From NCBI RefSeq assembly GCF_958295425.1, contig NC_081142.1, positions 21,720,530 to 21,784,529 on the forward strand: 64,000 bases of DNA, given 5' to 3'. Position 1 is the stretch's first letter, and each line of letters starts with the position of its first letter. Below the pieces are notes generated by a model. That model saw nothing but the letters and a program-made list of their open reading frames with translations, had not been told where the DNA came from and searched no databases. Position numbers and translations under genes: made by a program. Of this stretch, positions 45,569 to 63,105 are shown piece by piece. Source of the stretch: Solea solea. Taxonomy: Eukaryota > Chordata > Actinopteri > Pleuronectiformes > Soleidae.

Positions 45569-46930
45569 GTCTATGGTAATCACTTTTAACACTTAGTTAT
45601 GGTAATTTTCTAGTAAAAGTAAAACATCACTTCACCACTCAGCAGTCAGGTCCATTAATCAGCTCCGTCTGACCGTTCGGCTCCTTTAGGGACAAACTAT
45701 CTGCTGTCAGCTTGATCGCAGGCAACATTTGGCCACCGCGTGTGCTCCGCGTGTCCAGCAGAAGAGCATAGGTTTGTTTGAGGTACAGCTCAGTGGAAAA
45801 AAAAAGAAAGAAAAAAGGTTAATTAGGGCAGCTCCTCTTTTCTGGAGAGACAGCACCGTCACTTTGCTGATGAGGGTGCCTTGAACAGGTCTGCACTACA
45901 CACGGTGCAGGAATATTTTAGAATATTAATTGCACACTTAGTATGCTGTTGTCATATGGCTTTTATTAGTATTCCATCAACTCAATGAGGCGTGAAAGGG
46001 CCAGATGCTGTGTCCTCATCTATCCCACATACATTCTTGTCTTTTGTCAGTTATTAGTGCGCCGGGTGTCAGCACGCTCATCACTTCCCCAGTCTGGTGT
46101 CATGTATTTATTAATTGGACCAGTGGGTTTAAAAATGGAGTAATAACACTCGGGTCTGATTTACCTTATCACAGTGGGGTGAAGTGTAAGGACTCTGGAG
46201 TTTATACCGTACATTGCTCACTGTGGTAGAGTAAACACGGAAGTTAATGATGCACTAAAATCTGCACCAGTTTAAAATCAGGTGTCTTTTGTAACCCAAA
46301 CGTAACCACGTTTATAACCTGGAAAATGGTTTTCATTACACTCATTCCCCCCAGAAATGCCAAATTAGGTCAAAGAAAAAAAAACGGAATGATGTTGATA
46401 CAAATGTCTGTAGACGTGTAAAAGAATGTAACTGAGAATTTAGTTGAGGAAAATCATTGTTCGGAGACAAGTTTACTTTAGCTTTTGTGTTCCTGAACCA
46501 CTCGACTGAAAAACAGCTTCTTCAATTTTGTGAACTGTGGATAATGACAATAATTCAATTTAACAGCCACTCAGGAACTGGACATTGTACAATAAGACAC
46601 ATACATGAAAAATATATCTTAATTACTGTGTACTTCGTGTTTAAATTGCACCTTGTGTATATATTATATACTGTATGCATACTGTATATATATTTTTGCA
46701 CTACTCCTTTTCTAACCTGCACTACAAAGCAGAGTGAACCAATGAACTCAAACTAATTTGTATTTTAATCGAACTGTCCCTCTTCTTTTTTTCTTCTCCA
46801 GCAGATGAATATATTCATTTGGAGTCTTCTTTTTTTTAATCCAAGTAGAACTAGATCAACTTTAGCACCAGTTCTAGTCAGAAAATCACAATTTAACAAA
46901 AGTAAAACTGTACTAGCTCCACCTGTCCGG
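45569..46930. other. Intergenic, no gene seen
   Basis: No supported gene or element; scattered TA-rich tracts (about 46655-46690). Confidence 0.4.
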
Positions 46931-47050
46931 TGTGTGTGTACTTGTATTTATATTTTTGTGAGGTCCAGAGAAACTACAAACCTATCTTTTTGGGGACGTT
47001 TTGACCTTATGGGGACATTTTGTCTGGGCCCAGTTATGTCCTGGTTTTCC
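46930..47050 (+). repeat. GGGGACATTTTGTCTGGG-type dispersed repeat
   Basis: GTGAGGTCCAGAGAAACTAC, TTGACCTTATGGGGAC and ATTTTGTCTGGGCCC resemble the repeat at 60020-60560 in the intron of the single-pass protein gene. Confidence 0.5.
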
Positions 47051-48345
47051 CTGTTGTTGTTGTAGTAGATCTTCTCCAGCTGTATAATCACATGGAGGAG
47101 GCCTTAATTCACAAAGTGCTGTCCACATCCACGCCACAGCAGTTAGTGATTGGAGGTCTTCAATAACATTGTAGTCTAACTCTCTCTTTTATTTTTTACG
47201 GCACTCCAGAGCTGTGATCTGGTGGGTGAGAGCCAGACAACAGGAACAGCTCCTCCATTTCCCCTTCAACACTGTCACTATCACACGCCTGCTCCACTCT
47301 GGAGGAAGCGATGGCACCAGGAACACTTCCCCTCTGATATCTACCGTCAACATGGAGCTAGATAAATACAAGAGAAACTGCTTTGTGGCCAACACTAACA
47401 CACTGACTGGATTGAGGCACTTTCGGTGAAATACTAGGGGTTTTGTTAAAGTTTTGTAATTAGATTTGTGTCGCTCTAATGCCAACAAATATGTATTTGT
47501 AAATAAAGATAACTGTAGTCAGAGAGCATCTAAATCTTAATCTATATGCAAAATCATGCACTAAATGCCTAACCGTCACCAAAACCAGTTCATACCTTAA
47601 CCTAACCACAATTAAAATCTTAGAAATTAGATTCTGCCTAATCAGGACTAGGTTTTGATCTCCAAGACGTCTACTGGTGCTGACACGGTCAGTGCTTTTG
47701 CCAGAAAAGGTCTTTAAAAAGGTAACACACACACTCTCTGAGTGCTGCTGAGTCTCTCCGTTCATGAGACTTTAGATTGGAATCTGTGGTCTTGCTGGAT
47801 GGGACAGATGTTCTCTGTTCCCCCGTGGAATCAGACAAGAGGAAAATTGAAACCACAACCTTTGGACAGGCAGATATTTAAGGCCTTGTCAGAGTGAGAT
47901 AGTGCCGAACCCTTGTGGCTGAGTCCATCACTCTTTCTCACCACAGCTTCCTCTTTAAAACAAGAGATGTGGAGAGCAGATCCCATATGGCAGGGGGAGT
48001 TCACCTCAAAGACACTGCAGACATCAACCTTCTATTTTTTTTGTCAATAACTACAACATAATTGTTTTTAGGCGACGTATTTGATACACAATCAGACAAC
48101 AGATGGAAGTAATAATGGCTTCGCTAAGAAGAACAAAACAAGGAGGCAAAATTCAACAGAAATTGTGTGCTTATTAAAAGTCATCAATATTAATTGTGAA
48201 TTTAAAAAACAACAGAAATAGAACAGAGTAGACTGCATTTAAAAAATGGCCAAGGACTTGGTGAATGGTGCCTGAAAGTGAAGCCAATGCAGAAGTGTCT
48301 GAAACCTGCATTTTTTTTTTATATCAAAATACAAGTATAAACAAG
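47051..48345. other. Intergenic, no gene seen
   Basis: An exon-like open stretch at 47214-47429 follows an AG but has no recognisable protein and no partner exon, so it is not called. Confidence 0.35.
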
Positions 48346-48349
48346 TATT

Positions 48350-48700
48350 ACATTACATTCCATGTCATTTAGCAGACGCTTTTATCCAAAGCGACTTACA
48401 ATAAGTGCATTTTAACATATGGGTACAAATAAGAGCTAGAAGTAAGTAAGAGCTTCAAGTAAGCCAAACTGATGTATAAGCAAGTTTTTTTTAAGAGTCT
48501 TTTTTTTGGGAGCTAGGACAGTGAACAGTCTCGAGTTCTGCGAATGCCTCTGCGATCCTCTCAGTGAGGGGACAGCGAGCCGGTTTGCCGATGCAGAGTG
48601 GAGTGGGCGGGCTGGGGTGTAGGTTTTGATCATGTCCTGGATGTAGGCTGGACCGGATCTGTTTGTAGCATGGAAAGTATAGTATAATGTATAAAGACAA
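48350..48700 (+). repeat. Interspersed retroposon-type repeat
   Basis: TTTAGCAGACGCTTTTATCC and AAAGCGACTTACAATAAGTG form the core widely found in teleost retroposons. The following 250 bp (to the GTAGCATGG stretch) looks like its body. A related copy is at 39075-39330. Confidence 0.6.
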
Positions 48701-48745
48701 CACATGCTTCAGACACTTTCTTAATGGCTTCACTTTCAAGACTAA

Positions 48746-49127
48746 CCACTTTATTAGGTACAGAGGACAGGGTGCCTTATATAAAGGCAGGAGTGACACC
48801 AGGTTTGCTCTTCTGCTGCTGTAGCCCAATCGCTTAGTAATTATTCTCTGAGTTCTCTGAGCATTTCTGCCCAGAGAACTGCTGTTGACTGGATATTTAA
48901 GTCTAATTTTTGGACAATTCCCTGTAAGCCACAGAGATGGTTTTACATCAAAATCCCAGTATCTGCATTTTCTAAAATACTCTTGGTCACTTAAAACACC
49001 TTTCTTCCTCATTCTGATGCTTGGTTTAACTTTCGGCAGGTCATCTTGACCATGTCTACATTCCTAAATGCATTCATTTAGATATTTGTGTGAACAAGCA
49101 GTCAAAAATGTGTACCTAATAAAGTGG
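48746..49127. mobile_element. Non-autonomous DNA element with CCACTTTATTAGGTACA termini
   Basis: The left end CCACTTTATTAGGTACA is the inverse complement of the right end TGTACCTAATAAAGTGG. These termini are common in fish genomes. The interior has no intact ORF and a target duplication was not evident. Confidence 0.8.
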
Positions 49128-50069
49128 CGAATGGGTGCACGTCCATTATATATTTACAGTCTATGCAGAAGGAACATTTAGGGCTGGGCCTAAATCATAA
49201 TCAGCCATTACTGCTTTTACAAAACATCATTTCATAGTATCATTCCACTCAACAAAGGCAAAATCAACACCTGGCTGCAGCATATCTACATGACCACTCA
49301 AACAAACAATGACGTACATACACAACACATACGAGCACAAAATGCATCACATTGAAATGATAATGGCTGCTGCAGCGATCATTGTAATAAATGTCTCTGG
49401 CGTCTACACAGAGGCTGAGATCCAATTTGACTCCTATTCCTGGTTGTGAGGTCAGCGAGGTTGTCGTGCGGCAACTTCCATCACGCTGATAAAATTGTTA
49501 AACAAATGTGATTGCCCTGAGTAAAATTTTCATTACCTGAATATCTGTCTTCTTCCTGATATCCTGTTTTGTGCTACCTCACTCTTTCAGCCCCCCGCCC
49601 ACCTCTGTTGTTGTCCTGCATTAGTTGGCAGAGGAGGGACAGTAAATGCCACCGGATGAATCGCGGGCCTCAGAGGAGTGCGTCCTCCCCACTCACCTTG
49701 AGGGAACTCGCTCTGAATGACATGCGACGTCAACAACGACAACCGCGGCAAGGTCAGATGTTCATCCAAACCACTCTAAACCACTATCACCATGGTTACA
49801 TAATGGCTACAAAAACAATGACAACAACCCTTTGTCCTGTAAGACGCTGACAAATAGCATCTGTATGGAGAATGAGATGGGTTTTCACTTTCTGAACAAA
49901 TAAAGTTCACTAATCTCACGATTAATTGAAATGATGTTGTTGAATTCCACCTTCAGCTCATCACTGTCCAATCTCTAAATGCAGACTCTGTCGCTCCTTA
50001 TATTTCATATGTGGATATCAATTTAAATTAAATTAAAGCAAACAAAAAATGTTTTATCAATGATTCCAA
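49128..50069. other. Intergenic, no gene seen
   Basis: An open stretch at 49569-49850 starts after a pyrimidine-rich AG but is not a recognisable protein. Confidence 0.35.
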
Positions 50070-50340
50070 AGATAAATATTGAGCTCTTAAAGTAACACAT
50101 TATTACCAAGCTCATGTACCGCAGTTTGAGTACTCCAATGACCTAATCTGTGGTGAATCTATAACTGTGAGGTGGCAGCAGCAGCAGCATATCAGTGGAC
50201 TGCATGTGTGTTTGCAGAAGTGACGAAACTTACGAAGTTTCTTGAATGTACCTTGCATGCATCTTGAATGCTCAACACGCTGTAGATCCCACATAGGTGA
50301 GACAATTTACAAGGGTCTTTGAATGCATCTTATTAGCTGC
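50070..50340 (+). repeat. Dispersed repeat copy C
   Basis: It shows the same ordered segments as the 42430 copy: ATATTGAGCTCTTAAAGTAA, TCTATAACTGTGAGGTGGC, GTGGACTGCATGTGTGTTTG and TTTGAATGCATCTT. Confidence 0.65.
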
Positions 50341-50562
50341 TCCTTGTAGCTCAGTGTGCAGTGAACCCTGCAATATTTTCATTAGGTTTCATGCACTGGA
50401 GAATATTCAATCTTGTCGAATATTTGCACTTTTGCTTGACACGCCTATCCCTCACTACTTCATAGTTGAGTTTGATCAAGTTCAGCCAGATAAACCTAGA
50501 ATAGGCTAAGATGACTGCCCTATGTCTAGTCACGGGCTGACTAATGGCGCATTTCCAAAAGA

Positions 50563-50870
50563 CTGCTGTTAAATATAGAGGTTTCCCTGGTAGTTGTTGG
50601 AGATTAACCCACGTTTTTAAGATTATTAAGTAGTTTTAATTGATCTACAGTTTGGCGCTGTTCGGCTTGATTTGTGAGTGGGACGTCTCTCCCTGTTATG
50701 GCACTCTGGCCAGTCAGTGGCTGGAAGTCTGACCAATCATTGCATAGTACCTACTACTAGCATGCTTGGAGGGAAGGTACTCGCCGGAGCAGGTACTAAG
50801 AACCTGGTACCAGGTACTATGCTAGTGGAAATGCTACTTAAACTGTGCCATGGCGTGGCGCCATAAGAAC
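50563..50870. mobile_element. Inverted-repeat element copy 1
   Basis: It shares TGTTGGAGATTAACCCACG, TGATCTACAGTTTGGC, TCAGTGGC and ACCTGGTACCAGGTACTAT with 55027-55345. It contains a GGTACC-centred palindrome. There is no ORF. Confidence 0.65.
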
Positions 50871-53194
50871 GCACCCCTGATGGTCATTCAAGAAAATACA
50901 GCTTTCAAGCACTTCAGGACTGGCTTCTCTCGCCAGATCCAGAGACTAGAGTATATTTCTACTTTTTAATATACAGTCTATAGGGATAGGGCAAGATGGA
51001 GGCAGATGATCCACTGTGGCCAAAGATGGATTACTGAATAGGCCTGGGGGCCCAAGAGCTCAGGGGCCCCTGAAACCCAAACCCCTGCACTACTATCACA
51101 ATATTTAATATGGGTCCTGAAGCCACATAACTGGTTATGTTGTGTGATATATCTTAATAGGGCCCCTCAATCATATTATTAGTGCACTTATTATTAGCCA
51201 GGGGTCGCCTGGTGTTGGGGCCCTTTTCCTAACTGTGCTCAGGGGCCCAGTAACTGATGTAAACTAATGAAACTAATACACTTCTTGTAACTAGAAACAT
51301 GATGCGTTTAGAGAGTTGAGAAAAAGAACATTTGTTTTAAAAAGATGTGTTTTTAAATATGATAAATGGTATGTTTAATACAGAGGAATGCAGTGCATGT
51401 AGACTGTGAAACAGACATAATTTGATGTATTGACCCCATAATAAATTCACTCAGCTGGTGACAGACATCAAGCGAAATACTGTGAGGTTGTTCAGAGTCA
51501 TGTCTGTGCATTAAAACTAAAAGTCTGTGGTGGTGGTGATGGTGGTTCTCCCTCTGTAACCGAACAGCAAGCCCAGGCTTCTCCAGCTCGCCATTTGTGA
51601 TAATTACATTTTCAGAGCAGATTTTGTCTTTCTGACACATCGAGGGGAAGCTGTGAAGAAGACCATTTTCCCTGTTAGGGCGTCTGAGGTGGGATAAGAA
51701 GTAGAAAACTAATGTGTTTCATGGGGGGGGGGGGGGGGGGGGAGCCTGTTCAAAACAATTCCATTTGCCAGAGGTTTCCATTATCACATCTGTGATGGAG
51801 GACACTGTAATGGGGAGGGGAAAACCCATGAAGATATTCTGCAAGAAATATCGACTGCTGGAAAGATAGAGCCATGGCTTTTTGCGTTACTTGTGTCAAG
51901 CTTCATACATTTTACTGCCTGTGACTACATTTCATTTCATTTTCTGTTGTCATTAAGCAGAAAATTGCAAAGTCTCGTATTAACAAATCAAGACATTAGA
52001 TTGTCGTGCCGAGGTGATCAAAGGAGACAGGTACCCTTGGAGTCCAGGAGGAGGGAGAGCACGAGGAGAATGCATTAATGTGGTATTGATCACAGTGACG
52101 GTACTATCAGCTGAGATGAACAGAAAGGTCACACTCACTGAGACTTTACCTGACATATTCACCTCTCACGAAATGGTTCGATGTTCATCCTAAAATTACT
52201 CCTAAAAAATGCATTTGCAGTCAGATTTTGTAAGGAATGTATTTCCTGAACAAAAACTAAAAAAAATCTATAATCATATAACCATTTCCTGTAGAAATGT
52301 GGTTAAGTCTAGACTCACCTGGTTCTTTCTCAATATTCTCTCCACAGAAAAACACCAAGTATCGGGTCTCTCTCCGTCTCCTGCAAAAACAGTTTTTTTC
52401 TGTTGTTTCTAAAGTAACTACAACATTCTGCAAACTCTAAGGACATACAGTACATCATTGTTTTATCTTTCTCTTAGAATTTTACTTCTGATCTTTAATT
52501 AATGTTTTTTTAATTAGTTTAAACCTTAGAACACAGAGCTTTTCAGCTGCTTTTTTCCATTACTGTGTTTAAACACAGTGTAGTTCAGCACAACCTATAG
52601 ACAATCTGATGAAAAAAAACCTCTATAATTCACCAACTCTATAAACACACGTGAGCAAAAGTACTCAAAATGTTTAAAATCGTATTGAATTTGTGAAATT
52701 TGGGAATACATCAGTTCAAAAGTTCAGTTGGCTCGTTTTTATAAACAAAAAGAAAAGTAAGACGGTCTAATTTTGTGTTTTCTGCACAATTATTGCTACT
52801 TTATATCATGATATCATTGATCATAACTTTGACTCAATTAAACATAAGACAAAAAAAGCCTGAATATGTGACCTATAAACACACACCACCAGGATGTCCA
52901 TATAAGGAGCTGTGTATTATTCATACCTGAGGATTAATCTCACTTTTTAATTGTTTCACCTCAAGTAATCTGCTTTTCTTAAACTTTTAATCTATTGCAT
53001 GCTCCTTTTAACAAAATATAATGGAAATATGGAATAGAATAGCACTTCATAAGTATAAAGTAAAAGCAAAAGGTGCTTTACAAATACCTTGCCTATAAGA
53101 GACACCCACAATTTGGCAATTTACTGGTTAATCATTTTAAATCGCGCATCTACTACAAGTTGACATGCAGTATCATTCATGCAACGACTACAAC
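50871..53194. other. Intergenic with a G20 run, no gene seen
   Basis: A 20-base G run at 51723-51742 is the main feature. The stretch 51040-51260 has repeated GGGGCCC motifs like those at 36130-36220, suggesting another small dispersed repeat. No coding gene could be supported. Confidence 0.4.
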
Positions 53195-53300
53195 TATATT
53201 ATTATTATATTAATATTATAATATAATATAATATAATATTATATATATATATATATTCATATATATATGTATATATATATATTATATAATATTTACAACC
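53195..53300. repeat. AT-rich microsatellite/minisatellite
   Basis: A run of TATTA, TAATA and TATATA units about 100 bp long. Confidence 0.85.
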
Positions 53301-54690
53301 GCTGTAAAGCCTCTTTTCACCCTCTGTCTCACACAAATCTCAGTTTCTGTCAGACACTCCTTAACCCCAACCCTTCCCGATCACCTGCAAACATCACTGT
53401 AGCCATGGTAACGATGACATTTGTACTGTCATGTGACTTCAGTAGACGGCACAAGCTCTCAACCTTTATCACACTCTTATGAAACTGTAATCACTCAATA
53501 ACCCAGCGGAGGAACGAGCCAACTGCTGGTGCTACGCATACAGGGTTGGGATCATCACTCATGCTGGGGGGGGGGGGGGACTCCCTGTGCCAGATGTGCT
53601 GCACCTCTGGTTCAGCTGCGGGACAGACACATGTGACAATTAACTCGCAGTAGTAATTAGCTCAGTCGTGCTGGGAAAAACATCCGGGATCTTCATTTAG
53701 GGAGAAGGGGATTGAATCGTAACGTTTAGGCGGCGGAAACCTGATGTATGTGACATGTAGAGTGTAAACCAGATCCAGTTGTTTTAAACGGTGCATTAAA
53801 CACCAGCAGCAAAGAAATGCTGGTTAATCTGTGAAGTAGGATGTTGGAGCCTTTGCAGCTGGCGTGAGGTTGGAGATGTTGTTGGTTCTCCCCAATTTAT
53901 CTGAAACCAAATCCCAATTTTAATGGCCACATTTGCTATTTCTTCCATGATCATAACAGAACAGCGATGTCCATTTTTTAGCTGAATCTCCTGCCGCAGT
54001 GAGATGATCTGATGATTAATGGACGAACGTAGCCACGCCATTCATCAGATTATCGTGAGAGTTAAATTCAATCCAGATTTGGTGCCTGTTGCTGCTTAAA
54101 CGAGTAGTATAAGAATAGTATTTTAGACGAATGTCTTTCTTTCTTTTTGCTGCTGTCCATCACTTAATCCTTTCATAAAAATTCCACCCTGAGTGTTTGT
54201 GTTATTACTTTACAAATTAAAAGGCAGGCTTCGGTGTAAATATGAGATCGGAGATGAAATGTCCCTTTGACCTACGCTTTGAAGAGGCTGCCTTAGATTT
54301 GATGGTCCTTGAAATACATCAAGCCAATTTTATTTCTTCGGAGGAAAATCAATATGGCCTAGTGTCCTATTTACCTGCACAATATCCAGGGAGGAAAGCA
54401 GGGGCACGTGAAGGTTGACCTGCTCCTGACATGATTTCACGGATATCGTCCACTCATTTTAATTTATTTAAGATTCAGGTTTTTGATCAAGGACTGGGTA
54501 GTATAGTTTAAATATGAATTTTAATTTAAACACACAATATCTTGACCTTTACATCACTTATCATAAATACTGTGCAGCCAAATATACATGAAATCCACAG
54601 AGCTTAAAATTATGTGGGGTAGGCTAGTCTGAATAAGTGAGTTTTGAGTTGAGATTGAAGGTATAGGCAGGGACGTTTTTGTTCTGAACT
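53301..54690. other. Intergenic, no gene seen
   Basis: Includes a G14 run at 53566-53579. No exon or known element was identified. Confidence 0.4.
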
Positions 54691-54695
54691 GTCAA

Positions 54696-55346
54696 AAGCC
54701 CCTTTTCCACCTATGGTCCCAGTTCGCCTCGCCTCAGCACGGCACTGTTTAGGTTGTTTTTCCACTACAAAATAGTACCTACTCAATGTGGGGGGAGTCA
54801 TCACTGCATGGCTGCAAGAAACTGTCGTGACTTTGTTTTACATGCGACACACACACAAAAACGAGCAGTTGTTTTCAGTGTAACTGAAGCACTAGAATCA
54901 GGCAATTAAAAATATTTGTTCATTACTTCCTCCATGACCGAAGCACTGACTCCCGTCCGACACTGGACTGAAATACAGCGGCAGGGTTTGTAATGCCGAT
55001 CAGCAGTGCTGTTACTAAATACACCAGACTCCTCTGTTAAATATTGAGATTTTAGACATTTCCCTGGTAATTGTTGGAGATTAACCCACGTTTTTAGGAT
55101 TGTTAAGTCTTGTTAACTGATCTACAGTTTGGCATTGTTCGGCTTGATTCTTGTGTCGGACGTCTTTTTCTGTGATGACGCTCTGACCAATCAGTGGCCG
55201 GCAGTCTGGTGACGTCACGTATAGAATCGCCTCAGCTCGCTTGGAACCCAAAAAAAAGTACCTGGTACCAGGTACTATCGCTATTGAAAACGCAAAATAA
55301 CCGCGGAGTCAAGTCGAGTGGAGTGGATTCGGTGGAAACACGCCAT
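54696..55346. mobile_element. Inverted-repeat element copy 2 (longer)
   Basis: The left end CCCCTTTTCCACCTATGG and the right end TTCGGTGGAAACACGCC are imperfect inverted repeats. The inner right half matches the 50563-50870 copy, including the palindrome ACCTGGTACCAGGT. There is no coding capacity, so it is probably a non-autonomous DNA transposon. Confidence 0.65.
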
Positions 55347-57675
55347 AATTGAGTAACAGTCAGCGACTTAAACTGCAAGAACAAGTGTCGTTGCTAGTTT
55401 CCAGCCGACACAGCTGTTATTTCCTCACCCACGTGGAGTAGTTCGCAAATGCACTTGACGCACAGTGACCAACACCAGCCTGATCTAAGGTCAGTGGCAC
55501 AGTATCTATGCATTAGGTGCACCTACTGTACATAGGTTGGGTCACAATGCATGTCACCATGTTTGTTACATACATGTGCTTCCACGCTCCTCCCTCTCCA
55601 CCTTCTTCCTCAGTTATGTGCCGATTGAATGGGACAGAGGACCAGTAGATGGTGGAGACAGAGGATCCACTGGTCCAGAACCACATACAGTGGTTTTGGA
55701 AGGTTTCGGGCTGCAGCCGTAGATGATCTGCTCACACGAGGTGAGCATATCCATCTTCTCCTCAGCAGAAAATTCTGCAGTTTCCAATTATTCACCAATT
55801 TAATTTAGCAATGTGCCAGTCACAGGAATGACAATCAAACCTCTGATTGGCTTACCTGATGTTACGCCCAAAACACACCTATAAATAATTCAAGACTCTT
55901 TACTTTTTGAACTTTAGCCTCATGTGCTCTAGATCTTTTAAAATAAGGCCCAGTGTGAGTGTGTATCGGTGTGTGTTGCTAGTTTTTTGGGGGAAGAAAA
56001 TCACTTTGCATTCACGGTGTCTGTGAGGATGAATGGGAGACGAGCTTAGTTCACACTGTGGGATGGCAGAATGTGGAGGGATGCAGGATATGGAGAGGTG
56101 GAATGGAGCATTTGTCTGTCTCGGGTCATATCTGATTAAAGCATATGAGTCCAGTATTAGAGCGAATATTCAACAGACAAACAGACGGACGGACAGACAG
56201 ACAGACAGATAAGCCCGAGCAGCAGAGACAGAGGTTGTCTGTTATTCAGCACGACTCCATTACCACTACTGTCACAATCCCTGCTGATTAACACAAGAGG
56301 AGATGGTTCTCTGTCCCTGTTTCTCCGTCTGTATCCCCCCCCCCCCTTTGTCCCAGTTTCCATTCCAGTGAGTCTTTATTCATCATACAGAGCCTAATCA
56401 GTGTCAGGAGGAAAAACTTTTGATGAATTGTTTCCGTTTAAACCACGGCTACTTCCCTTAATTTGGTTACTTTGGTTTGATTAAATACATGCTACTGTCA
56501 AAAAGTTAATTAATTAACGGATTACTGCAGCTCTGTGGGGCAGGTTTTAAGAATGAAATGTCGGGAACAAGACATGTCCTTTCTGTTTTATACATTTAAG
56601 CTTTAATTTTGTGTTGTCAGCAAATAAATTAGACGTGTTTTTCAAGTTCAAAATGTTGATTTTTGTTCTGATAATTGACCTAATGTAACCTAATATGCAA
56701 ACAATTAGCTTGGTTTTAATGAGTATTTTCAGAATTTATAAAATAGTTCATGTGTAAAAACCAGATAATCCTGTAAACTTTGCATTAAAGCACTTATTTA
56801 TTCTCCTTAATAGAAAACATTCACATTTAAGAAGCTAAAACATTTAGAAATCGAAAAAAAACAACTCAATTAAACCCAACTGATAAATCAACTGAAAATC
56901 AATTATGAAAATAGTTGACGATTCATTTAGTAATCAATTATTTGAGTTATTGTTTCAGCTCTACTTTAAATTAAGTTGTGATTTATTTAGAAAGGTTTTA
57001 TTATTAAAATGGCAGTCGGAAAGAAAAAAGTTAGAAATGTTATATTGTGCACAAATTCTTTTTCGGGAATTGGGTCAAGATAATATGTCCTCAGTAAAAA
57101 AAAAAGGGTTGTTAGGGAAGTTAGGGAACCACTGCTACACAATACCAGATTATTAGTGACACACTGACACTTTAGTGCATGCACAGCAGTGTTTCATAAT
57201 GGAACACAACCACTCCTGTTGCCAGGTCGAGTCCCCAAGAGGAAGAAAAGCTATTTCACAACATACTGTGAAGTGCCCCGTGACATTTTGAACAATATGG
57301 CTGGTGTGTCACTGCTTACACCTCCCTGATTACTGCAGGTCACTGAGGATCGCGGAGCGTGATGGGTCAAGGTTCAACATCTGGTCTGACACGTGCCGGC
57401 CAATCACAGCAGGCAAGTGTCACTTTCTTTTAGTGTGAATAGGGTTGAGTTGTTATTTTCTGAAATTCTGTCCATGTCGGAGATGCTTGATGCTAAATGA
57501 CACCTATTTATCACGTTAAACAAATGCATCATTGAACAGCAGGATCAGACTGAAACACTCCTTTGTGCATCAGTCAATCCTGAAATTAAACACGGAGCTG
57601 AATCCCAGATCGTGTCGACTGTAAACTGTATTTCGATTTATGTGATTTATGATGTTTGGTTTTCTGTTGGGGACA
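55347..57675. other. Intergenic, no supported gene
   Basis: An exon-like stretch (55615-55722) follows TCTTCCTCAG and reads to a stop, but the protein is unknown and has no partner exon. There is a C12 run at 56335-56346 and an element remnant at 56810-56970. Confidence 0.35.
56173..56210. repeat. (ACAG)n microsatellite
   Basis: An imperfect tetranucleotide run of ACAG/ACGG units. Confidence 0.8.
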
Positions 57676-57679
57676 CGAC

Positions 57680-57995
57680 GGCGGATTAGTGGTTTAGTGC
57701 TGTTGCCAAATTTGCAACCCAGTCGCCTTCTGCATGGAGTTTGCATGTTCTCCCTGTGTGTGTGGGTTCTCTCTGGGTTCTCTGGTTTCCTCCACAGTTC
57801 AAAATCATGCAAAGGGTTAATTGGACACTCTAAATTGCTCGTATAGGTGTGAATGCGAGAGTGGCTGGTTGTTTGTCGCTGCGATGGACTGGCGATCTGT
57901 TCCAGGGTGTACCCCGCTTTTTTCGCCCTGTGTCAGCTGGGATTGGCACCAGCAACCTCGCAAACCCTCCAAAAGCAGGATAAAGAGGTAACGTT
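57680..57995 (+). repeat. tRNA-head teleost interspersed repeat, near full-length
   Basis: It carries GTGGTTTAGTGCTGTTGCC, GCATGGAGTTTGCATGTTC, GGTTAATTGGACACTCTAAA, GCGATGGACTGGCGATCTG and TCAGCTGGGATTGGCACCAG in the order seen at 8641-8965. It is the best preserved copy in the window. Confidence 0.8.
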
Positions 57996-58034
57996 TCTGT
58001 TATCTACTGTAATTGTTCCGTATTTGTCTTTCCT

Positions 58035-58215
58035 TGTTATCCATCCATTTTCTAGCACCTTTATCCACCACATGAGGGTCATGAAGCTGCTGGTGCCAAT
58101 CCCAGCTGACACTCCACTCTCACACCTACGCTCTGCATGTTTTTGGACTGTGAGAGAGAACCCACACACACACTCAGAGAACATTAATGCACTCCATGCA
58201 TTAAGGCGGAACCGG
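58035..58215 (-). repeat. Partial reverse copy of the same repeat
   Basis: ATCCATCCATTTTCTAGCAC, CCACCACATGAGGGTCATG and TGCCAATCCCAGCTGACAC mark the opposite orientation. With 57680-57995 it forms a head-to-head pair about 40 bp apart. Confidence 0.7.
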
Positions 58216-58271
58216 TAACACATTTCAGATTTCCTTCTCTGACAATAACAGACTGTATTATCAATTAATCA

Positions 58272-58295
58272 GTCAGACAGACAGACAGACAGACG
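58272..58295. repeat. (AGAC)n microsatellite
   Basis: Six AGAC/CAGA units. Confidence 0.8.
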
Positions 58296-58299
58296 ATAA

Positions 58300-62962
<4,663 letters not shown>

Positions 62963-63085
62963 GTAAGAGGGAAAACAAAGCTCACACAGGTCACAGTCTG
63001 CAGCACTTGCAGCCTCTCCTAGCTCTGAGAGCTGAGCTGTCTGTCTACCATCGCCTCACCTGACCTTCCCACCTTCATGTGAACA

Positions 63086-63105
63086 ACACACACACACACA
63101 CGCAC
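63086..63105. repeat. (CA)n microsatellite
   Basis: A short CA run downstream of the second exon of the single-pass protein gene. Confidence 0.8.

Noticed and set aside
47214..47429. Exon-like open stretch after a CTCCAG
   Set aside because: No protein family signature and no partner exon within several kb.
49569..49850. Open frame following a pyrimidine-rich AG
   Set aside because: Low-complexity end, no family match, no donor with a continuing exon.
55615..55722. Terminal-exon-like frame after TCTTCCTCAG
   Set aside because: A clean acceptor and stop, but only about 35 residues of unknown sequence and no upstream exon to join.
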